DNA of 5,568 nt from an uncultured Christensenella sp. (GCA_910578545.1 CAJTPT010000012.1:1-5568), one strand, 5' to 3'; counted from the stretch's first letter, positions 1-4,464 are shown. The notes: generated from the sequence alone by a model not told the origin. Made by a program: numbers and translations.

Positions 1-29
1 GGCGTCGGTTTAACCGACGCCCCGTTTTT
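1..29 (+). terminator. Intrinsic terminator of an upstream gene
   Basis: A 9-bp perfect stem (GGCGTCGGT at 1-9, ACCGACGCC at 13-21) with a TTA loop is followed after CCG by five T (25-29). This is the layout of a rho-independent terminator reading on the plus strand. The gene it ends lies outside the window. Confidence 0.8.
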
Positions 30-31
30 GT

Positions 32-60
32 TTGAAAAAATATATTGTAAATTTTATGCT
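32..60 (+). promoter_or_regulatory. Candidate sigma-A promoter for the bile salt hydrolase-like gene
   Basis: TTGAAA (32-37) and TATGCT (55-60) are separated by 17 bp. The first matches the -35 consensus at 5 of 6 bases, the second the -10 consensus at 4 of 6. It lies directly after the upstream terminator, where a promoter for the gene at 139 is expected. The weak -10 keeps confidence low. The sequence TATTAT at 75-80 is an alternative -10 without a convincing -35. Confidence 0.4.
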
Positions 61-74
61 CAATCGGGCATAAA
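53..74 (+). promoter_or_regulatory. Inverted repeat over the candidate -10 region
   Basis: TTTATGC (53-59) and GCATAAA (68-74) are perfect inverted arms. In RNA or single strand they extend by a T-G and a C-G pair to close on an AATC loop. The dyad overlaps the candidate -10 of the hydrolase gene, so it could be a repressor operator or an early mRNA hairpin. No regulator family is recognised. Confidence 0.35.
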
Positions 75-138
75 TATTATAGGCGGTCGCAGGGGGGGCT
101 TCGCCTGCCCAAAAGAGGTATTGTAAAGAGGTTTTGTT

Positions 139-1113
139 ATGTGTACTGCATTAAAGTTTAATTCCGGAAACGGTTTTTTCGGGCGCACGCTCGACAACGA
201 CTTTTCGTACAAAGAAGAGGTGGTAATCATGCCGCGCAGGCGGCGGCTGTGTTTTAGAGAAGCAGGGGAAATGTCGGCGCACTACGCGATGATAGGCATT
301 GCGTACGTGGTGGATAACTATCCGCTATTTTACGACGGTTGCAACGAAAAAGGGCTTGCCATGGCGGGGCTCAACTATGTGGGCAACGCTACCTATTACG
401 AGCCCAAGTGCGGCAAGCAAAACGTGGCGAGTTTCGATTTTATTCCGTATATCCTGTCGCAGTGTGCCACCGCCGACGAGGCGCGCAAAAAGCTCGAGCA
501 TATCAATATAACCAAAACCCCGTTCAACGACCAACTGCCGCCCGCTCAACTGCATTGGATGATAACAGACAAAAACAGCGCTATCGTCGTGGAATGTGAT
601 GTCGACGGTATGCACGTTTACGACAATCCCGTCGGCGTGCTCGCCAACAATCCGCCGTTCCCTACGCAGATGTTCGGACTGAATAACTATATCAACCTGT
701 CGCCCCGACCGCCGCGCAATACCTTTTCGGATAAAATCGGCTTGGACAGATACAGCAGAGGTATGGGCGCGCTCGGGCTTCCGGGCGACGTATCGTCGTC
801 GTCGCGGTTTGTGCGTTCGGCGTTTACCGTGCTAAACTCGCCGCCGTGCGCCGACTGCGTTGCCGGGGTAAGCCAGTACTTTCATATCATGGGCGGCGTC
901 GAGCAGATTCGCGGTTGCGTCGTGCTCGATAACGGCGAATACGAAACCACGATCTACACGACATGCTACGATTTGGGCGCCGGCGTGTGCTACTACACTG
1001 CGTACGAAAATCATAGGATTTGCGCCGTGGATATGCACAGAGTCGACCTCGAGGGCAGCTCGCTCGTAAGGTATCCGCTTATCCGCACCGAACAGGTATT
1101 AATGCAAAACTGA
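139..1113 (+). CDS. Choloylglycine hydrolase family protein, probable bile salt hydrolase
   Basis: This is probably a cytosolic Ntn-hydrolase that cleaves the amide bond of glycine- or taurine-conjugated bile acids. Removal of Met1 would expose Cys2 as nucleophile and free alpha-amine. The 324 residues match the usual family length of about 315-330. Expected active-site positions are all present: Cys2 (start MCT), Arg16 and Asp19 in GRTLD, Asn79 in AGLN, Asn170 in LANNP and Arg223 in SSRF. Asn79 corresponds to the Asn of Gram-positive bile salt hydrolases, where penicillin V acylases often have Tyr. Other matches are the NEKGL block (69-73), LHWMI (138-142), GLPGD (213-217) and a C-terminal YTAYEN (286-291). 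There is no signal peptide. An AAGAGG at 126-131, 7 nt before the ATG, supports the start. It has no operon partner in the window. Penicillin acylase or another N-acyl amide hydrolase activity is the main alternative. Confidence 0.9.
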   Translation: MCTALKFNSGNGFFGRTLDNDFSYKEEVVIMPRRRRLCFREAGEMSAHYAMIGIAYVVDNYPLFYDGCNEKGLAMAGLNYVGNATYYEPKCGKQNVASFDFIPYILSQCATADEARKKLEHINITKTPFNDQLPPAQLHWMITDKNSAIVVECDVDGMHVYDNPVGVLANNPPFPTQMFGLNNYINLSPRPPRNTFSDKIGLDRYSRGMGALGLPGDVSSSSRFVRSAFTVLNSPPCADCVAGVSQYFHIMGGVEQIRGCVVLDNGEYETTIYTTCYDLGAGVCYYTAYENHRICAVDMHRVDLEGSSLVRYPLIRTEQVLMQN

Positions 1114-1175
1114 TCTTTTCGGCATAGGATTAATCGCAGGCAAATATTTACAAACAAACGCCCGCGTTCGGACTG

Positions 1176-1207
1176 TGGGACTTGTGACAGTGAAATCACA
1201 AGTCCCA
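1176..1207. repeat. 12-bp perfect hairpin after the hydrolase gene
   Basis: TGGGACTTGTGA (1176-1187) and TCACAAGTCCCA (1196-1207) are exact inverted repeats around the 8-nt loop CAGTGAAA. It lies 62 bases past the hydrolase stop codon. There is no clean T-tract on either side, so it is not a textbook terminator. It may act as an mRNA 3' stabiliser, a weak bidirectional terminator or a protein binding site. Confidence 0.6.
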
Positions 1208-1329
1208 AGTTGTATTTGCTTTGCGGCAAGCGATATACAAAGTGCGATATTTTTCGTTCGGCGACGATTTGTGTCAAACGAAGAAACCGAATTCAAATAT
1301 AATATAGCTTTGCGTCAGCAAAACATCAC

Positions 1330-1346
1330 TGTTTGTAATACAAACA
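1330..1346. promoter_or_regulatory. 17-bp palindrome, operator-like
   Basis: TGTTTGTA (1330-1337) and TACAAACA (1339-1346) are perfect 8-bp arms around one central base. The centre lies about 55 bp upstream of the -35 of the nrdG promoter, a position suiting an upstream activator or a distal operator. A 7-1-7 layout is shared with Fur-family boxes such as PerR and Zur, but the bases do not match those consensus sites, so no regulator is assigned. Confidence 0.4.
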
Positions 1347-1392
1347 ATATCGTCGGGTAAATAGGCGTGGTGTTTTGCCTTGCAAAAAATAC

Positions 1393-1421
1393 TTGATTTT
1401 GGGTGGCGTAAATGGTATACT
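1393..1421 (+). promoter_or_regulatory. Sigma-A promoter of the nrdG-like gene
   Basis: TTGATT (1393-1398) and TATACT (1416-1421) are 17 bp apart, and a TGG precedes the -10, giving an extended -10 (TGn). The predicted start of transcription is near 1428-1430. This leaves a leader of under 20 nt that holds just the ribosome binding site. The promoter therefore lies upstream of the GTG at 1447 and argues against any start further upstream. Confidence 0.7.
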
Positions 1422-1446
1422 CTGTGCTGAACGACGGAGGACCCAC

Positions 1447-2151
1447 GTGGACAGATACGTTAAGATAAGCGGAATACAAAAGCTGACTTTACTCGATTAT
1501 CCCGAGCATACGGCGTGCACGCTGTTCGTGCCCGGCTGTAACTTTAAATGCCCGTTCTGCCACAATAGCGAGCTACTCGGAAGCGACGTCGAGTTTTACG
1601 ACGAGAGCGAGATTTTTGCGTTCTTAAAAAAGCGTGCCGGCGTGCTCGAGGGCGTTTGCGTTACGGGCGGCGAGCCGACGGTGTACACCGATATCGACAG
1701 ACTGCTCGGCAAAATAAAGGACTTGGGGTACAAGGTCAAGCTTGACACCAACGGGTTTTTGCCCCGTCGCGTGTCGGCGCTGTTGGACGAAAAACTTGTC
1801 GACTATATCGCCATGGATATAAAAAACTCGGAAGACCGCTACGCCGAAACGGTAGGACTGCCGTTTGATAGGTTTGACGTTTCGCCTATAAAGGAAACGA
1901 TATCGCTTATTATGAACAGCGGCGTGGACTACGAGTTCCGTACGACTGTGGTAACCGAACTGTTCGACGATAAGAGCATAGCCGGCGCGGCGCAGTTGAT
2001 AGCGGGAGCCGATAAGTACTTTTTGCAGAAGTTCGTTATGCGCGACACCGTTCCCGCCAAAACGCTTACATCGCCGCACAGTATAGTGCTGTCGCGCTAT
2101 TTGGAAATAGCACGGCAGTACGTGCCGAGCGCTCGGATAAGAGGGGAATAA
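1447..2151 (+). CDS. nrdG: Anaerobic ribonucleoside-triphosphate reductase activating protein (NrdG2-type radical SAM)
   Basis: This 234-residue radical SAM enzyme is expected to cleave S-adenosylmethionine at a 4Fe-4S cluster and install the glycyl radical on class III ribonucleotide reductase (NrdD), which makes deoxynucleotides without oxygen. The cluster motif CX3CX2C is Cys31, Cys35 and Cys38 (CNFKCPFC). The SAM-binding GGEPT follows at 74-78. The N-terminal block ISGIQKLTLLDYPEHTA is typical of the TIGR02495 subgroup. The start is GTG at 1447: GGAGGA at 1436-1441 is correctly spaced, and the promoter ends at 1421. A TTG at 1375 in the same frame would extend the protein by 24 residues but lies upstream of the promoter. 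No nrdD is in the window, so the partner must be elsewhere. An activase for another glycyl radical enzyme is less likely but possible. Confidence 0.87.
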   Translation: MDRYVKISGIQKLTLLDYPEHTACTLFVPGCNFKCPFCHNSELLGSDVEFYDESEIFAFLKKRAGVLEGVCVTGGEPTVYTDIDRLLGKIKDLGYKVKLDTNGFLPRRVSALLDEKLVDYIAMDIKNSEDRYAETVGLPFDRFDVSPIKETISLIMNSGVDYEFRTTVVTELFDDKSIAGAAQLIAGADKYFLQKFVMRDTVPAKTLTSPHSIVLSRYLEIARQYVPSARIRGE

Positions 2152-2153
2152 AA

Positions 2154-2290
2154 AATAATTCGGAATTAATGGCAGCTCGGGTTTGTCTTTTTGATTAGTT
2201 TTGTCCATAACCGCGTCATTTCGAGCGCCGTCGAGAAATTCGGGCGTTAGCCGCGAATTTTATCAATCACCGCGTAGCGGTCAATAATTC
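2154..2290. repeat. Structured intergenic segment between convergent genes, possible palindromic repeat element
   Basis: The stretch between two convergent stop codons carries consecutive secondary-structure elements. The first is an imperfect palindrome, ATTTC...GAAAT, within 2215-2241. The second is a 10-bp stem with one bulged G: AAATTCGGGC (2236-2245), loop GTTA, right arm 2250-2260. The third is ACCGC-GTA-GCGGT (2269-2281). The segment is bracketed by the direct repeat AATAATTC (2154-2161 and 2283-2290). No ORF is credible. It may be a small dispersed repeat, or bidirectional termination signals without strong T-tracts. Confidence 0.4.
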
Positions 2291-2305
2291 CGCATCCCTA
2301 ATTGT

Positions 2306-2689
2306 TTACGCGTACAGCGACAGCTCGGGGTTTTTAAACAGCTTGCCGAGATAGGCGATTACAAGCCCGCTGTGTACGTGGTCGGGCGGAATAGTCGTGC
2401 CTATCATTTCGGACAGCCGCGCGGACAGGTCAAACGCCTGCGTTATGGCGTAGGATATTCCGCGCATTATCGACTTGGGCTTGACGTTTCGCACCGCGCC
2501 GATAATGCGGTAGATTTCGCAAAAGCGGGAGCACATATCCGTACCGTACAAAATTACGGCGTCCACAAGACTGTCACTGCCTTTCAAATCGGCGCGCACG
2601 CCGCATTTTAGTATTAGCCGCTCTGCCGTCAAACGGAACGACGGGTCTGCAAGCGCTTGTCTGTATTCGGTTAAAAGAAAATCGTTCAT
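2306..2689 (-). CDS. Stand-alone Spo0A C-terminal-like DNA-binding protein
   Basis: This predicted DNA-binding protein of 127 residues resembles the C-terminal effector domain of the sporulation master regulator Spo0A and has no receiver domain. The match runs from about residue 24 to 122. CGVRADLKGSDSLVDAVIL (29-47) corresponds to the Spo0A stretch GVPAHIKGYxYLRxAI. RGISYAI (76-82) corresponds to the recognition-helix stretch RAIRHAI. SEMIGTTI (93-100) and AYLGKLF (112-118) match the helices that follow. The second Arg of RAIRHAI is Ser here (Ser79), so DNA specificity may differ. With no Asp-bearing receiver, it cannot be switched by phosphorylation in the Spo0A way. The start at 2689 is chosen because the promoter -10 (2697-2702) ends just 7 nt before it. 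An upstream ATG at 2746 in frame lies outside that transcript and lacks a ribosome binding site. Its true targets are unknown. Confidence 0.72.
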   Translation of the reverse strand: MNDFLLTEYRQALADPSFRLTAERLILKCGVRADLKGSDSLVDAVILYGTDMCSRFCEIYRIIGAVRNVKPKSIMRGISYAITQAFDLSARLSEMIGTTIPPDHVHSGLVIAYLGKLFKNPELSLYA

Positions 2690-2696
2690 AGCTGAT

Positions 2697-2725
2697 ATTG
2701 TAAACGGTTTTTCGACGATTATCAA
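2697..2725 (-). promoter_or_regulatory. Promoter of the Spo0A-like gene, predicted leaderless transcript
   Basis: On the minus strand, TTGATA (2725-2720) and TACAAT (2702-2697) are 17 bp apart, each matching consensus at 5 of 6 bases. The expected first base of the RNA is at about 2689-2690, the A of the ATG or the base before it. No Shine-Dalgarno is visible before the ATG, in keeping with a leaderless message. The spacer contains an 0A-box-like heptamer (2711-2717). Confidence 0.6.
2711..2717 (-). promoter_or_regulatory. 0A-box-like heptamer in the promoter spacer
   Basis: On the minus strand this reads CGTCGAA, one mismatch from the Spo0A binding site TGTCGAA. It lies between the -35 and -10 of the gene encoding a Spo0A-like DNA-binding domain, where a bound protein would block RNA polymerase. 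A second near match, the palindrome TGTCGACA, is at 2816-2823. Short sites like these occur by chance, so autoregulation is only a hypothesis. Confidence 0.3.
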
Positions 2726-2827
2726 CAAAAATCGCGGTCGATACATGCGGCGTTTTTATGTCTTTTTGTTTGATTTTGTGCGATAAAAACATATAAAAGA
2801 AATCAAGCGCGGAAATGTCGACAAAAA

Positions 2828-3281
2828 CAGAGTAAAACGTGCAAAGTATTCTTGCTTGCTTCTTTTTCGAGATATGCACAAGAGCAAATAAAAATGTATA
2901 CTTAAAATGGTTAGACTAGCCAAACAATAACAGAGTAAAACGTGTAAAGTTTTCTTGCCTACTTCTTTTTCGAGATATGCGTAAGAGCAAATAAAAATGT
3001 ATACTTAAAATGGTTAGACTAGTCAAACAATAACAGAGCAAAACGTGCAAAGTATTCTTGCCTACTTCTTTTTCGAGATGTGCGTAAGAGAAAAATAAAA
3101 ATGTATACTTAAAATGAATAGACTATCCAAACAATAACAGAGTAAAACGTGCAAAGTTTTCTTGCCTACTTCTTTTTCGAGATATGCGCAAGAGCAAATA
3201 AAAATGTATACTTAAAATGGTTAGACTAGCCAAACAAAAACAGAGCAAAACGTGTAAAGTTTTCTTGCCTACTTCTTTTTC
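2828..3281. repeat. Tandem array of a 103-bp unit (four full copies and one partial)
   Basis: Units start with CAGAG at 2828, 2931, 3034, 3138 and 3241, giving periods of 103, 103, 104 and 103 bp. Copies differ by scattered substitutions, many of them transitions; the fifth stops after 41 bases. Each full unit holds, in order, AAAACGTGYAAAG, a pyrimidine-rich stretch CTTCTTTTTCGAGA, the hexamer palindrome GTATAC followed by TTAAAATG, and a 15-bp imperfect palindrome (TGGTTAGACTAGCCA in copies 1 and 4). The sequence before copy 1 (about 2783-2827) looks like a decayed unit, with ATAAAAA at nearly the same offset. There are no unique spacers, so it is not a CRISPR. No continuous credible ORF crosses it. 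The function is unknown; such arrays expand and contract by slippage or recombination. Confidence 0.92.
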
Positions 3282-3293
3282 AAAAGAAGTAGG
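3268..3293. repeat. Hairpin closing the tandem array
   Basis: CCTACTTCTTTT (3268-3279) and AAAAGAAGTAGG (3282-3293) are perfect 12-bp inverted arms with almost no spacer; realistically 11 pairs close on a TTCA loop. The left arm belongs to the fifth, truncated repeat unit, while the right arm occurs only here. No T-tract follows on either strand. It lies just upstream of the rplM promoter and may insulate it or mark the end of the ancestral element. Confidence 0.6.
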
Positions 3294-3301
3294 GGAAACA
3301 G

Positions 3302-3330
3302 TTGACAGCCGAGGTTTTTTATTGTATAAT
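3302..3330 (+). promoter_or_regulatory. Perfect-consensus sigma-A promoter of the rplM operon
   Basis: TTGACA (3302-3307) and TATAAT (3325-3330) match the sigma-70/sigma-A consensus exactly with the optimal 17-bp spacer. The predicted transcription start is near 3335-3338. Such strength suits ribosomal protein genes and implies control after initiation, probably in the long leader that follows. Confidence 0.9.
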
Positions 3331-3337
3331 ACACATT

Positions 3338-3539
3338 GCACTGCGGTGGAAGCGGTTCTGACCTGCCCCGGCGAACCGAAAAAACCGCGGTAAGCGCGAC
3401 GGCGTGAAACGTTTGCGCTTTAGACCCCTTAATACGGTGTCTTTTGGGATTTGAAATAAGTTCATGCGTTAATCATGCGCGTTACTTTTTAAAGTTCCTT
3501 ACCAAAACCATTCAAATATTTTTTACGAGGTTGTTTTCG
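3338..3539 (+). promoter_or_regulatory. Structured 5' leader of the rplM mRNA, candidate L13 autoregulatory leader
   Basis: About 200 nt separate the promoter from the rplM ATG. An outer stem, ACTGCGGT (3340-3347) with ACCGCGGT (3384-3391), encloses an inner stem, CGGTTC (3353-3358) with GAACCG (3373-3378). A second hairpin pairs AAGCGC (3392-3397) with GCGCTT (3415-3420). A third, imperfect hairpin spans 3422-3442 and runs into TTTT, so it could be a weak attenuator. In Firmicutes, L13 leaders (Rfam L13_leader) occupy this place and are thought to bind L13. I see the position and the structure but cannot match that family's consensus by eye. Confidence 0.5.
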
Positions 3540-4031
3540 ATGAAAACATTAATGGCAAAAAAGATTGATTCCAAGACCGCCGATTACAAGATTGGCGATA
3601 AGGAATACAAGCGCAATTGGTACGTAGTCGACGCGGCAGGCATTCCGCTCGGCAGACTCGCCAGCGTGGTGGCGTCGGTGCTTAAGGGCAAGACCAAGCC
3701 CGAGTACACGCCCAATGCGGACGTAGGCGATTTCGTTATCGTTGTCAATACGGACAAGGTCGTTCTTACCGGCAACAAGCTTAACAAAAAGCTTCGCACT
3801 TACCACACCGGTTACATGGGCGGACTTAAACAGCAAAAGTATTCGCACTTCCTCGAGGAAAACTCGGACAAAGCGGTGCAGAAAGCAGTCAAAGGCATGC
3901 TGCCCAAAAACTCGCTCGGAAGAGCCATGATCAAAAAGCTCAAGCTCTTTAAAGGCCCCGAGCATAACCACGAAGCACAGCAACCCAAACCGCTCACTAT
4001 CGAGCTCCACAAAGACAAGGACAAAAAGTAA
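3540..4031 (+). CDS. rplM: 50S ribosomal protein L13
   Basis: L13 is an early-assembling protein of the large ribosomal subunit. The 163-residue product carries the family blocks NWYVVDAAGIPLGRLAS (26-42), EYTPNADVGDFVIVVN (55-70), TGNK (77-80), YHTGYMGG (88-95) and the signature VKGMLPKNSLGRAM (117-130), followed by EHNHEAQQP (141-149). It is about 20 residues longer than E. coli L13. The extra length is an inserted lysine-rich stretch near the N-terminus (about 9-24) and a charged tail (HKDKDKK). The ATG at 3540 is preferred: the family begins MKT, and GAGG at 3527-3530 lies 9 nt upstream. The ATG at 3552 is too far from it. An upstream in-frame ATG at 3444 falls within the leader. The rpsI gene follows after 13 nt in the usual rplM-rpsI pair. 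Confidence 0.97.
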   Translation: MKTLMAKKIDSKTADYKIGDKEYKRNWYVVDAAGIPLGRLASVVASVLKGKTKPEYTPNADVGDFVIVVNTDKVVLTGNKLNKKLRTYHTGYMGGLKQQKYSHFLEENSDKAVQKAVKGMLPKNSLGRAMIKKLKLFKGPEHNHEAQQPKPLTIELHKDKDKK

Positions 4032-4044
4032 GAGGTAAAAAGCT

Positions 4045-4461
4045 ATGGCAGCTAAATCTTCCGCAAAAAAGAAAGTTCAATATTGGGGCACGGGCAGACG
4101 TAAAAAGGCCGTTGCGCGCGTGCGCGTTTTGGCAGGCGGTACGGGTACAATCACCGTCAACAAGCGTTCGCTCGACGATTACTTCCCCCTCGATACGCTT
4201 AAGCTTATTGTCAACCAACCGTTTGCAGAAACGGATACGCAGGGCAAGTTCGACGTTATCGTCAACGTGCGCGGCGGCGGCTACACCGGCCAGGCGGGCG
4301 CTATCCGCCACGGCATTTCGAGAGCGCTTTGCAACGTGGACGAAACATATCGTCCCGCGCTTAAAAAGGCAGGCTTCCTCACCCGCGATCCCAGAATGAA
4401 AGAGCGCAAAAAGTACGGTCTCAAAAAGGCCCGCAAAGCGCCTCAGTTCTCCAAGCGTTAA
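4045..4461 (+). CDS. rpsI: 30S ribosomal protein S9
   Basis: S9 is a small-subunit protein whose basic C-terminal tail reaches the P-site tRNA. The 138-residue product has the GTGRRKKAVARVRV block (15-28), the signature GGGYTGQAGAIRHGISRAL (77-95) and DPRMKERKKYGLKKARKAP (115-133), ending with the invariant QFSKR. A lysine-rich N-terminal extension of about ten residues precedes the core. The ribosome binding site AAGAGG (4030-4035) overlaps the rplM stop and lies 9 nt before the ATG. It shares the rplM promoter. The DUF2804 gene follows after 3 nt, and no terminator lies between them. Confidence 0.98.
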   Translation: MAAKSSAKKKVQYWGTGRRKKAVARVRVLAGGTGTITVNKRSLDDYFPLDTLKLIVNQPFAETDTQGKFDVIVNVRGGGYTGQAGAIRHGISRALCNVDETYRPALKKAGFLTRDPRMKERKKYGLKKARKAPQFSKR

Positions 4462-4464
4462 TCT

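Larger units (their letters stand above)
1114..1392. other. Intergenic region without a convincing gene
   Basis: No credible coding sequence is seen here. A possible 61-codon reading frame (1175-1360) has no recognisable protein character and contains both palindromes of the region. The stretch holds a 12-bp perfect hairpin (1176-1207), a weaker TTCGTT/AACGAA inverted repeat (1253-1258 and 1277-1282), an isolated TATAAT (1298-1303) without a matching -35, and a 17-bp palindrome (1330-1346). No canonical U-tract terminator is seen after the hydrolase gene. Confidence 0.6.

Noticed and set aside
1298..1303. Second nrdG promoter with TATAAT
   Set aside because: No acceptable -35 hexamer lies 16-18 bp upstream and there is no TGn extension.
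1175..1360. Small plus-strand ORF of 61 codons
   Set aside because: It has no ribosome binding site or recognisable protein character and runs through the hairpin and the palindrome.
1375..1446. N-terminal extension of NrdG from a TTG codon at 1375
   Set aside because: The added 24 residues are not part of the family, and the extended -10 promoter lies inside them; GTG at 1447 has a well-placed GGAGGA.
2125..2136. CCGAGCGCTCGG palindrome near the nrdG stop
   Set aside because: It encodes part of the C-terminal residues, leaves only a 4-bp stem as a hairpin and has no T-tract.
1624..2208. Long minus-strand ORF antisense to nrdG
   Set aside because: It mirrors a clearly coding plus-strand gene with conserved motifs; its own translation has no family features.
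2690..2746. Longer start (ATG at 2746) for the Spo0A-like gene
   Set aside because: It has no ribosome binding site and would place the strong promoter inside the coding region; the extra 19 residues lie outside the domain. It remains possible if transcription starts further upstream.
2574..2879. Minus-strand ORF of 101 codons overlapping the Spo0A-like gene start
   Set aside because: It is out of frame with the recognised domain and extends into the repeat array; its composition is unlike a protein.
2828..3281. CRISPR array
   Set aside because: The whole 103-bp period is conserved, so there are no variable spacers, and no cas genes are near.
3268..3300. Rho-independent terminator at the array end
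   Set aside because: The stem is perfect, but neither strand has a T-tract immediately after it.
3123..3341. Minus-strand ORF of 72 codons in the tandem repeats
   Set aside because: It is made of repeat sequence and the rplM promoter region, with no ribosome binding site; one hydrophobic stretch is explained by T-rich repeat DNA.
3444..3539. 32-residue N-terminal extension of L13
   Set aside because: The ATG at 3444 lies in the structured leader, and L13 proteins start at MKT, which has GAGG 9 nt upstream at 3540.
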